In this document: piece after piece, positions 1 through 6,816 of the stretch
Position numbering within the stretch: the first letter of the stretch is position 1
Layout: every line of letters begins with the position of its first letter
DNA from: Acidobacteriota bacterium
GTDB taxonomy: Bacteria; Acidobacteriota; Terriglobia; Bryobacterales; JACQDG01
Direction of reading: 5' to 3'
Assembly (NCBI GenBank): GCA_016201185.1
Contig: JACQDG010000486.1
Span: 1-10,077 of the forward strand
Length of the DNA: 10,077 bases
Made by a program: the position numbers and the translations under genes
The notes under the pieces: generated by a model
The model's database searches: none
What the model was told of the DNA's origin: nothing
The model's input: only the letters and a program-made list of their open reading frames with translations

Positions 1-624
1 CCGCTCGAGCGTGCCTGGGCTTTGGGAAATAGCAAGAACAAGGGCTTGGAGACGCGCTCTTATTGCTTCGTGCTTGACCACGGGCTGAGCGCGGCGGGAG
101 TGTGGCTGAAGGCCATCGCCGCGCCCGTGACCGCCCCCGCCACAGTGATTCTGAACGACAAGGGCAAGAAAGCCGCCGCCGCGGAGGTTTCCGACCGGGT
201 AAATCGCGGCGAGCAGGTGCTGGCGGTCGATCTGTTGTTCACCGGAGACGGGGCGCCGCAGAAGCCTGGGCCTTCGGACTACACGCAGATGCTGGCCTCG
301 GTCGGGGAGCGGCCGCTGGGAATGGAGGCGGCGCAGTTGGTCGGGCTGGCAAGGTGGCTGAGCAAGATTTCCGGCGGCAGGCAAGTTCGGCTGGAGACGA
401 CAGGAATCCGCAGCCAGGTTGCGGCGAGGGTGGCGGCGGCGCTGGAGCCGGGACTGTTTTCTGCTGTCGTAGTTCGCGACGGCATGCCGTCCCTGCGCCA
501 TCTGCTGGATGCGCCCGTGGAATACCAGGACGCTCCGGACCTGTTCTGCCTGGACCTGTTCAAAGAGTTCGACCTGGATCGCCTGGCGGAAATGGCGATG
601 CCGGGGGGGAGAGAGAGTCGATGA
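1..624 (+). CDS. C-terminal part of an alpha/beta-hydrolase, acetylxylan-esterase-like protein (5' end outside the window)
   Basis: The frame is open from base 1, so the gene begins upstream; the TTG at 22 is an internal leucine more likely than a start. About 207 residues are visible, ending in TGA at 622-624. The text resembles the C-terminal half of large secreted esterase/hydrolase proteins annotated as acetylxylan esterases in Solibacter-type Acidobacteria: a strand-rich LDHGLSAAGVW segment, EVSDRVNRGEQVLAVDLLF, then LETTGIRSQVAARVAAALEP and the tail QDAPDLFCLDLFKEFDLDRL. This recognition is from memory of the family and is moderate. Where the nucleophile elbow (GxSxG) would be expected, the sequence reads G-I-R-S-Q (codons 403-417), so the elbow is not canonical, and no obvious catalytic His follows the late Asp (VVVRDG). 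The visible half may therefore be a degenerate hydrolase domain, with any active domain lying upstream. A hairpin plus T-run just after the stop suggests that it ends its own transcript. Confidence 0.6.
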   Translation, partial: PLERAWALGNSKNKGLETRSYCFVLDHGLSAAGVWLKAIAAPVTAPATVILNDKGKKAAAAEVSDRVNRGEQVLAVDLLFTGDGAPQKPGPSDYTQMLASVGERPLGMEAAQLVGLARWLSKISGGRQVRLETTGIRSQVAARVAAALEPGLFSAVVVRDGMPSLRHLLDAPVEYQDAPDLFCLDLFKEFDLDRLAEMAMPGGRESR

Positions 625-626
625 GA

Positions 627-652
627 CGGCCGATCGCGGCCGCCGGTTTTTT
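627..652 (+). terminator. Putative intrinsic terminator after the esterase-like gene
   Basis: Three bases after the stop codon an inverted repeat CGGCCG-ATCG-CGGCCG (627-642) can fold into a 6-bp all-GC stem with a 4-base loop. CCGG and then six T residues (647-652) follow. The 4-base gap between stem and T-run is not ideal, so this is a plausible rather than a textbook terminator. It would separate the esterase-like gene from the operon that starts at 728. Confidence 0.45.
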
Positions 653-683
653 CTCCTTGTGGCCCTGTTTCTGGAACAAGACC

Positions 684-705
684 GTTGATCGTTGACCGGT
701 TGATC
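684..705 (+). repeat. Three GTTGAYC heptamers overlapping the -35 element
   Basis: GTTGATC (684-690), GTTGACC (691-697) and GTTGATC (699-705) follow each other with spacings of 7 and 8 bases. The middle copy contains the -35 hexamer of the promoter upstream of the gene at 728. The arrangement could be a regulator-binding site or a chance or slippage product; the sequence alone does not decide. Confidence 0.5.
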
Positions 706-721
706 GCTTCTGTCCTATAAA
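692..721 (+). promoter_or_regulatory. Sigma70-type promoter for the DUF1549/DUF1553-DUF1501 operon
   Basis: TTGACC (692-697; five of six matches to TTGACA) and TATAAA (716-721; five of six to TATAAT) are separated by 18 bases. A start site 6-7 bases past the -10 box would fall on or next to the A of the ATG at 728. The mRNA could then be leaderless or nearly so. This placement also argues against an upstream start for the gene. The only Shine-Dalgarno-like text, AAAGG at 719-723, overlaps the -10 box. Confidence 0.6.
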
Positions 722-727
722 GGTTCC

Positions 728-3076
728 ATGATCGCAGAGTCGGGTTGCACCATCCGTGTCGCAGCGCTGGCCGTCCTGATGGCTGTCGCCGGGCGCGCCG
801 AGCAGAAGGTCGACTTTGCCCGGGACGTCGAGCCCCTCCTGTTCGCGCGGTGCGCCGGCTGCCACATGGGGGATAAGCGTGAGGGCGGCCTGTCGCTCCA
901 CACTCACGCCGACATCCTGAAGGGCGGCAGGAACGGCCCGGCGGTAGTTCCCGGCTCGAGCAAAGACAGCCTGCTCATCCAGCATGTCACCGGCTTCACA
1001 CCTCCGGTCATGCCGTTCGGCGGGCCGCCGCTGAGCGATCGGGAGATCAACCTCCTGCGGGATTGGGTCGACCAGGGGGCCTCGGGGGTTGATAAGAGCG
1101 CGGCGCCCCAGGCCGCGTCGCGTCTTGCGCCGCGCCGGCCGGAGGTCCCGGCGGCGCAGTTCGCCGACCCTATCGACAGTTTTGTGCAAGCCTATCTGCG
1201 CCGGCACGACATGGAAATGCCGCAGCCGGTTTTGGATGGGGTCTTCCTGCGCCGCGCCTACCTGGATTTGTGGGGCTTGCCGCCTACGATCGAGGAACGG
1301 GACGAGTTTCTGCACGACCGTAATCCGGACAAACGGGAGCGCTTGATCAACCGCCTGCTGTCCCACAAGAAGAACTACGCCGAGCACTGGATCAGCTACT
1401 GGAACGACCTGCTGCGCAACGACGAAGGAGTGATCTACCACGGCGCCCGGCAGTCGATCACACCCTGGCTGCTCAAAGCGCTCGAGGAGAACCTGCCCTA
1501 CGACCGTTTTGTGACAGCGCTGCTCGATCCCCTGGGGCCGGACGACCCGGCAGGCTTTTTGATCGGCGTCAACTGGCGCGGCACGGTCAGCGCCAGCCAG
1601 ACGCCCGTCATGCAGGCGGCCCAGAACAGCGCGCAGGTCTTTCTGGGCGTGAACCTAAAGTGCAACTCCTGCCACGACAGCTTCATCAGCCGCTGGAAGC
1701 TGAAGGATGCCTACGGCATGGCCGCGCTGTTCTCCGAGGAAGAGCTCGAGATGTATCGATGCGACGTGAAGACCGGCCAGAATGCGACCCCCAAGTTCCT
1801 CTTTCCGGAGCTGGGCCGCGTTGTGCCGAACGCCACACCTGCTGAGCGGCGGGCGACCGCCGCGCGCCTGTTCACCACGCCCGAAAACGGCCGCTTTGCC
1901 CGCACCCTTGTGAACCGTTACTGGAAGCGGCTTCTGGGCCGTGGCCTGGTCGAGCCGGTGGACGATATGGACGGCGAAGGCTGGGATTCGGACCTGCTCG
2001 ATTGGCTGGCCGCCGACTTTGTCGAGCATCAGTACGACCTGAAGTTTCTGTTGCGCCGGATCATGACGTCCCAGGCCTACCAGCTTCCAGCGGTGCGCCT
2101 GGCCGCCAAGGAAGACAAAGGCTACACCTTCCGCGGGCCGGTCTATCGCCGGCTGACGGCCGAGCAGTTTGTGGATTCCATCTCCTCGATCACCGGGGAG
2201 TGGCGGGTGCTGGAGCCGGAGAAGGCGGGCGTGGGAGCTTACAGCCGCGAATGGCGGCTCAAATCGACCGCGCTTACGCGGGCGCTGGGCCGGCCGATCC
2301 GGGACCAGGTATTCACGGAACGGAACCAGGACCCCACTACCCTGCAAGCGCTGGAGCTCGTCAATGGCGAGACTCTGGCCCGCCTTTTGCGTCGCGGCGC
2401 GCAGAGGATGCTCGGCGAGATGAAGCCCCCGCCAGCCAATCTTTTCGACAGCGGCATCGTCCGCGCGGAAATGGTTCCGGTGGACATCGACATTACAGGC
2501 GCCCGGGAGCTGCGGCTGCTGATCGAAGACGCCGATTCCTACGACCGGAACCGCGTCATCGCCGGCTGGGCGAATGCCGAGCTGGAGGGGCCGAGCGGCG
2601 TAACCCGGCTGGTCGAGCGGGCGGTCAAACCGAAGGTTGAGAAAAGGCCGCTGCGTATTAACAAGGAAGATTTCCCCGAGGCCGTTGTCGCTCCCGTGCC
2701 GGCGGAGATCATTTATGATATCGCGGGCAAAGGATACACGCGGTTTCGGGCCGTGGCCGGCGTGGATGAGAGCTGCCTGCAAAATGACATCAGCCCAAGA
2801 ATCCGGTTTTTCGTTTTCACCGGGGAGCCGGATCGCGAGCACCTGGTCCGGCTGGCAGCCGAGGGTGCTGGGACTGGGGCGCCGGATAAAGACACGGACA
2901 GCCTGATCACACGGATTTACCGGCAGGCTCTGGGGCGTGATCCCGGTCCGGAAGAGAAGCGGGTGGCGCAGGAATTTCTGGGCGTCTCCGGCGCCGCAGC
3001 GGAAATTTCTGCCAAAGGGCTCGAAGATCTACTGTGGAGTGTTTTTCTTTCCCCCGAATTTCAGTATATTAATTGA
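728..3076 (+). CDS. Secreted PSCyt1-DUF1549-DUF1553 c-type-cytochrome-like protein with inserted NPCBM-like segment
   Basis: This 782-residue protein starts with a signal peptide (hydrophobic residues 11-22, likely cleavage near AGRA-EQ). The PSCyt1 domain follows: haem-attachment motif C42-A-G-C45-H46 and a candidate distal ligand M95 in VMPFGG. DUF1549 (PSCyt2) spans about 147-345, with PIDSFV at 149-154, FLRRAYLDLWGLPPT at 173-187 and a second CxxCH (C312-N-S-C315-H316) in the conserved FLGV..C..CHD block. DUF1553 (PSD1) runs about 385-560 (RTLVNRYWKRLLGRGLVEP, MTSQAYQ, RRLTAEQFVDS) and resumes at about 723-782 with its usual ending (ITRIYRQALGRDP to FLSPEFQY). Between these two parts, residues 582-704 look like an NPCBM/NEW2-type beta-sandwich. 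The protein should act outside the cytoplasmic membrane and may carry two covalent haems. Its reaction is unknown; links to polysaccharide breakdown are only suggested by family context. The DUF1501 gene follows after 10 bp, so the two form an operon. Confidence 0.93.
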   Translation: MIAESGCTIRVAALAVLMAVAGRAEQKVDFARDVEPLLFARCAGCHMGDKREGGLSLHTHADILKGGRNGPAVVPGSSKDSLLIQHVTGFTPPVMPFGGPPLSDREINLLRDWVDQGASGVDKSAAPQAASRLAPRRPEVPAAQFADPIDSFVQAYLRRHDMEMPQPVLDGVFLRRAYLDLWGLPPTIEERDEFLHDRNPDKRERLINRLLSHKKNYAEHWISYWNDLLRNDEGVIYHGARQSITPWLLKALEENLPYDRFVTALLDPLGPDDPAGFLIGVNWRGTVSASQTPVMQAAQNSAQVFLGVNLKCNSCHDSFISRWKLKDAYGMAALFSEEELEMYRCDVKTGQNATPKFLFPELGRVVPNATPAERRATAARLFTTPENGRFARTLVNRYWKRLLGRGLVEPVDDMDGEGWDSDLLDWLAADFVEHQYDLKFLLRRIMTSQAYQLPAVRLAAKEDKGYTFRGPVYRRLTAEQFVDSISSITGEWRVLEPEKAGVGAYSREWRLKSTALTRALGRPIRDQVFTERNQDPTTLQALELVNGETLARLLRRGAQRMLGEMKPPPANLFDSGIVRAEMVPVDIDITGARELRLLIEDADSYDRNRVIAGWANAELEGPSGVTRLVERAVKPKVEKRPLRINKEDFPEAVVAPVPAEIIYDIAGKGYTRFRAVAGVDESCLQNDISPRIRFFVFTGEPDREHLVRLAAEGAGTGAPDKDTDSLITRIYRQALGRDPGPEEKRVAQEFLGVSGAAAEISAKGLEDLLWSVFLSPEFQYIN

Positions 3077-3078
3077 GG
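3075..3078 (+). promoter_or_regulatory. Ribosome binding site that favours the second ATG of the DUF1501 gene
   Basis: GAGG at 3075-3078 overlaps the stop codon of the upstream gene. It lies 2 bases before the ATG at 3081 but 8 bases before the in-frame ATG at 3087. Normal spacing therefore favours 3087. The choice changes the protein by only two residues. Confidence 0.5.
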
Positions 3079-3086
3079 TAATGGAC

Positions 3087-4526
3087 ATGGAAAACCTGGC
3101 CAAGGAACTGTTCGCAGGGCTCAGCCGGCGGCACTTCTTGCGCACTTCCGCGGGGGCCACATTGGCAGCGGTTGCGGGCGGAGAGCCGCGGCTCCTGTTT
3201 TCCAAGGAAAAGATCGAGCCGAAGGCCGACACCCTGATTCTGTTATGGATGGCCGGCGGCATGGCGCAAACCGAAACCTTCGATCCGAAAGCCTACACGC
3301 CGTTTGAACGGGGCATGGAAAGCAAGCGCGTTCTGAGCACCTTCCCGAGCATCGATACGGTGGTCGATAACATCAAGCTCTCGCAAGGCTTTGAGAGAAT
3401 CGCCCAGGTGATGGACCGGGCCACGCTCATCCGTAGCCACCGGGTGGGGGACCTCGGCTTCATCCTGCATTCCCGCCATCAGTATCATTGGCATACCGGC
3501 TACGCGCCGCCGCTGTCGGTGGCCGCCCCTCACATGGGGGCCGTGATCGCGCGGACGCAGGGGCCGAAGAACCCCGACATTCCGGCTTTCATCGACATCG
3601 GACAGAACCTGGAGATCGGCGCCGAAAGCGACGCTGTCAAGGCCTTCCACACGGCGGGATTCCTGGGCACGGAGTACGGACCGTTTCTGATTGCCGACCC
3701 GAGCGTGGCCGCTGCCAGCGTCCAGCCGTCGGCCGAAATGGGCGCGCAGCGCTTCCGCGAGCGATATGGGCGATATCGCCGGCTGGTCGAAGCGAACCCG
3801 ATTCTCAAGTACGGCAGCGACTACCAGCAGGAATCGCTGTTGCGTTCCGTGGAGAACGCTCACCGGCTGCTCACCTCGCCGGCCGCCAAGGCGTTCGACC
3901 TGACGCTCGAGCCGAAGAAGAGCTATGACATTTACAACACGAGCCGTTTCGGGCGGGGCTGCTTGCTGGCGCGCCGGCTCACGGAGGCCGGGGCCCGCTT
4001 CGTCGAGGTTACTACCGAGTACATCCCGTTCCGTTACTGGGACACGCACGAGAACGGCCACGAGCGGACCATCGGCCTCAAGCAGACGATCGACGCCCCG
4101 GTGTCGCAACTGGTCCTGGACCTGGAAGAGCGCGGCCTGCTCAACCGTACCCTGATCGTGCTGGCCAGTGAATTCGGGCGGGACATGATGGTGGAGGGCA
4201 AGCCCGACAAGCGGGTGAAGGACCAGGTGACCAACCAGCCCGACATCATGACCGAGCCCAAGCACTACGGCATGCACCGCCACTTTACCGAAGCCTGCGG
4301 CGTGCTGCTCTTCGGCGGCGGATTCAAGAAGGGATTCCTGTACGGCAAGACGGCCGACGAGCGGCCGTGCAAGATCGTTGAGAACCCGGTGACGATCGAG
4401 GACCTCCACGCCACCATCTACCACGCCATGGGCATTCCGCCCGACCTGGCTTACGAAGTGGAGAAGCGGCCGTTCCACGTGACCAAGGACGGGAAGGGGA
4501 AGCCCGTTCTGGAACTGTTCGCCTGA
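3087..4526 (+). CDS. DUF1501 protein with twin-arginine signal (sulfatase/alkaline-phosphatase-like fold)
   Basis: With the ATG at 3087 the protein has 479 residues (481 from 3081). Residues 13-18, S-R-R-H-F-L, form a Tat-type export motif followed by a short hydrophobic stretch. DUF1501 hallmarks appear in order: the N-terminal metal-site-like block WMAGGMAQTETFDPK (54-68), ARRLTEAGARFVEV (295-308), WDTHENG (318-324), SEFGRD (361-366), the H-Y-G-M-H-R-H region (393-399), FGGGFKKGFLYGKT (409-421) and DLHATIYHAMGIPP (439-452). The family belongs to the alkaline phosphatase/sulfatase-like superfamily, but its substrate is not established. DUF1501 genes regularly sit directly downstream of DUF1549/DUF1553 genes, as here, so the two products probably work together outside the cytoplasmic membrane. 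The usual SEFGRTP and GRDH text of the family is altered here (SEFGRDM and GMHRH), so specificity may differ. The gene ends 17 bp from the convergent hemG stop. Confidence 0.9.
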   Translation: MENLAKELFAGLSRRHFLRTSAGATLAAVAGGEPRLLFSKEKIEPKADTLILLWMAGGMAQTETFDPKAYTPFERGMESKRVLSTFPSIDTVVDNIKLSQGFERIAQVMDRATLIRSHRVGDLGFILHSRHQYHWHTGYAPPLSVAAPHMGAVIARTQGPKNPDIPAFIDIGQNLEIGAESDAVKAFHTAGFLGTEYGPFLIADPSVAAASVQPSAEMGAQRFRERYGRYRRLVEANPILKYGSDYQQESLLRSVENAHRLLTSPAAKAFDLTLEPKKSYDIYNTSRFGRGCLLARRLTEAGARFVEVTTEYIPFRYWDTHENGHERTIGLKQTIDAPVSQLVLDLEERGLLNRTLIVLASEFGRDMMVEGKPDKRVKDQVTNQPDIMTEPKHYGMHRHFTEACGVLLFGGGFKKGFLYGKTADERPCKIVENPVTIEDLHATIYHAMGIPPDLAYEVEKRPFHVTKDGKGKPVLELFA

Positions 4527-4543
4527 GCGTTTTCTAGGTAGAG

Positions 4544-5938
4544 CTAAGCCTTAGAGCTGATCGGGACTTGCGTTCCAACCGCAATGCGGGCGGCGGCGAG
4601 TTGGGCCGTGCGAACGCAGTCGGGGATGCCGATGCCGAGGTAGGCGTTGCCGGCCAGGTGTAAGCCGGGAAGGGAAACCAGGCGGGCGTTGATCTGTTGC
4701 AGGCGGCGCTCGTGGCCCACCGTGTACTGCGCCATGGCGCGGGGCCAGCGCTGCACGCGGGAAAACAAAGGCTCTTCGTTTACACCCATCAGCCGAGAAA
4801 GCTCTTCCCGCACCGCGGCCACAAAAGATTCGTCGGAGCGGGCGAGCATGCCTTCGTCCTGTCCGGCCCCCACGAAGCAACGCAGCAGAACGCGGTTCTC
4901 CGATACGCGGTGCGGGAACTTCGTGCCGACCCAGGTACAGGCGGTTAGCAGGCGGCGCTCCACTTGCGGGACCAGGAAGCCGAAGCCGTTCAGGGGACGC
5001 CGAAAGCCGGCACGGTCGTAGCCCAGGGCCACCGTGATCGAGGAGTGGTAGCGAATGCCGGAGAGCAGATCGGCCAGCGATTCATCGAGGCTCCGCAACA
5101 AGGCGCCGGCGACGTGGGCGGGCGTGGCGAGCACAACCTGGTCGGCTTCCAGAGTTTCTCCGCCGGCGTAAAGACGATAACCGGAGTTCGCAGCCTCCAT
5201 CCGCTTTACGGCCGCCGGCACGATCCTCACCTGCGCGTTGATGGCTGTTTCCAGGGCCTCGACCAACTGTTGCATGCCGCCCTTCAGGCTCAGGAAAAGC
5301 GCGGAGGACGAATTGGAGGAGGGCCGCATCCGCGCGGCCAGCACGCCGCGCGTCACGCTGCCGTAGCGCCGCTCGAGGTCGACAAAGCGGGGCAGGACGC
5401 TCGCCACGCTCAGATCCGCCGCGTCGCCGCCATAGATGCCTGCAAGCAGCGGCTCGGCCAGATAGCGGACGGCCTCCTCGCCGTAGTGGTCGCGCACGAA
5501 ATCGGCCACGGACCGGTCCGGAGCGTCCGGCAAGGGCCGGCGGAGAAGCTCGAGGGCCATGCGGCACTTCGCAGGGAAGCCGAGAAGCCGGGTCATTGCC
5601 AAGGGCCAGATCGCGGTGGGGACCATTAGATACAAGCCGTCGGGCAGGGGAACCAGGCGGCCGCGCCGCAGCACGTAAGTCTTGCGCAGATGATCGTTGG
5701 AGCCGATGACGTCGTGTTCCAGGCCGAGCTCGCGGATCAGCTCGAGGGCCCAAGGCTTCTGGGCGATAAAGCTGTCCGGCCCGCCCTCCACCACGCAGCC
5801 ATCGACCGTCTCCGTGCGGATGACGCCGCCCAGCCGCGGAGCCGGCTCGAGCAGCGTGCACGCGTGGCCGGCGCGGGAAAGGTAGTACGCGGCCGAAAGA
5901 CCCGTGATCCCGCCCCCGACGATGGCTACACGGGACAT
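4544..5938 (-). CDS. hemG: HemY-type protoporphyrinogen/coproporphyrinogen oxidase
   Basis: This FAD-dependent, oxygen-using oxidase (HemY type, called HemY, PgoX or CgoX depending on substrate) removes six electrons from a porphyrinogen near the end of haem synthesis. The 464-residue protein opens with a Rossmann FAD site, VAIVGGGITGLSAAYYL (4-20), then E31 for ribose binding and RLGGVIRT (35-42). The middle holds GGPDSFIAQKPWALELIRELGL (52-73), AEPLLAGIYGGDA (161-173) and FLSLKGGMQQLVEAL (215-229). The C-terminal FAD-contact block GLHLAGNAYLGIGIPDCVRTA (425-445) is complete. The start is the ATG at 5938-5936: the frame stays open upstream, but the protein family begins with this MSRVAIVGGG. 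It overlaps the hemH end by 13 bases, has AAAGG 5 bases upstream, and is probably translated by coupling. Length and motifs are normal, with no sign of damage. The symbol hemY is equally usual for this type. Confidence 0.95.
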   Translation of the reverse strand: MSRVAIVGGGITGLSAAYYLSRAGHACTLLEPAPRLGGVIRTETVDGCVVEGGPDSFIAQKPWALELIRELGLEHDVIGSNDHLRKTYVLRRGRLVPLPDGLYLMVPTAIWPLAMTRLLGFPAKCRMALELLRRPLPDAPDRSVADFVRDHYGEEAVRYLAEPLLAGIYGGDAADLSVASVLPRFVDLERRYGSVTRGVLAARMRPSSNSSSALFLSLKGGMQQLVEALETAINAQVRIVPAAVKRMEAANSGYRLYAGGETLEADQVVLATPAHVAGALLRSLDESLADLLSGIRYHSSITVALGYDRAGFRRPLNGFGFLVPQVERRLLTACTWVGTKFPHRVSENRVLLRCFVGAGQDEGMLARSDESFVAAVREELSRLMGVNEEPLFSRVQRWPRAMAQYTVGHERRLQQINARLVSLPGLHLAGNAYLGIGIPDCVRTAQLAAARIAVGTQVPISSKA

Positions 5939-6816
5939 GAGAGCCTTTCCCGCGCCACCTCCGCCAGGGCGCGAATGAACAGCGGCGAGTCGTTCAGAGA
6001 CTCGGGCCGGCGCAGCGTGATGCCGCGCCCGGCGGCGTAGTTTCGGAACAGGATGTCCACGTCGTAGAGGATCTCGACGTGGTCCGAGACAAAGCCGATG
6101 GGCGCCAGGACGATTTCCTTCAGGCCCTCCTGCTGATAGGCGTCGAGGCGGGATTCCACGGTCGGCCCGAGCCATTTCTCCTCGGTCATGCCCTGGCTTT
6201 GGTAGGCGAAGTCCCAGCGGGCAAGCCGCACATCAGCAGCGACGGCCTCAGCGGTGGCGCGCGCCTCGGCGTCGTAGCGGTCGCCCGAAGCCAGCACCTT
6301 TTCCGGCAGGCTGTGAGCGGTGAAGAGCACGGGGAGTGAGCGGCCGTTGAGTACGGCACGGAGGCGCTCGGCAAAGGCGGCGACGAGCAGCGGGTGGCGG
6401 TGGAAGCTCTCCACCCAGGAGATCTCGATCGGCGCGCCCGTCTCGACCAGTGCTTCCCGCGTCCTTCGGAAATAGAAGCCCACGCTCATATTGGAATACT
6501 GCGGCGCCATGCAGATGGCCACAGCGTGGGTAATACCCTGGGCGGCCATCCGCTCGATGGCCTCGCGAATGTAAGGCGTCCAGTTGCGCATACCGACGTA
6601 AACAGGCACACCGAGCAGCGTTTCCAAAGCCCGGGCCTGGCGCTCGGTGAGCTCTCGCAGCGGCGAGCGGCCGCCGATCAGGGCGTAGCGCCGGCGGATC
6701 TCTTCCACAACCGGCGGCAGGAGCGGCCGGCCGCCGCGGACGTTGAGCAGATACTGGTCGATCTGGTCCAGGCTCTCGGGAGCGCCGTGCGCGAGCAGCA
6801 AGACGGCCTGCTTCAT
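5926..6816 (-). CDS. hemH: Ferrochelatase (coproporphyrin-ferrochelatase-like)
   Basis: The enzyme inserts ferrous iron into a porphyrin in the last or next-to-last step of haem synthesis. At 296 residues it is a short, single-domain form with no C-terminal extension and no evident iron-sulfur cysteines. The catalytic His is H168 in LFTAHSLPEKV, and the acidic partner is E248 in GFVSDHVEILYD (241-252). Other landmarks are GMRNWTPYIREAI (75-87), QSQGMTEEKWLGP (206-218) and YALIGGRSPL (44-53). This pattern looks more like Bacillus subtilis HemH/CpfC than like proteobacterial protoporphyrin ferrochelatases (comparison from memory). At the position of the Tyr reported as an iron ligand in Firmicutes CpfC (motif AYGTP) this protein has H10 (AHGAP). 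The ATG at 6816-6814 overlaps the hemE TGA (ATGA), with GAGG 7 bases upstream, so translation is likely coupled to hemE. Confidence 0.95.
   Translation of the reverse strand: MKQAVLLLAHGAPESLDQIDQYLLNVRGGRPLLPPVVEEIRRRYALIGGRSPLRELTERQARALETLLGVPVYVGMRNWTPYIREAIERMAAQGITHAVAICMAPQYSNMSVGFYFRRTREALVETGAPIEISWVESFHRHPLLVAAFAERLRAVLNGRSLPVLFTAHSLPEKVLASGDRYDAEARATAEAVAADVRLARWDFAYQSQGMTEEKWLGPTVESRLDAYQQEGLKEIVLAPIGFVSDHVEILYDVDILFRNYAAGRGITLRRPESLNDSPLFIRALAEVARERLSCPV

Noticed and set aside
1655..2842. Long minus-strand frame opposite the DUF1549/DUF1553 gene, and a similar one at 3243-4478
   Set aside because: Both are typical antisense frames of GC-rich coding DNA; the plus-strand products have many conserved motifs.
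2937..3086. Earlier start of the DUF1501 gene at 2937
   Set aside because: That part overlaps the conserved C-terminal tail of the DUF1553 protein in another frame; the Tat signal sits right after the ATG at 3087.
4527..4560. Shared bidirectional terminator between the convergent DUF1501 and hemG genes
   Set aside because: The partial inverted repeat AGCTAAGCCTTAGAGCT gives only a four-pair uninterrupted stem with mismatches or bulges and no T-run.
5939..6175. N-terminal extension of HemG by 79 residues
   Set aside because: It lies wholly inside hemH in another frame, is rich in Arg/Gly/Pro as shadow frames are, and the FAD-binding fold starts at the ATG at 5938.
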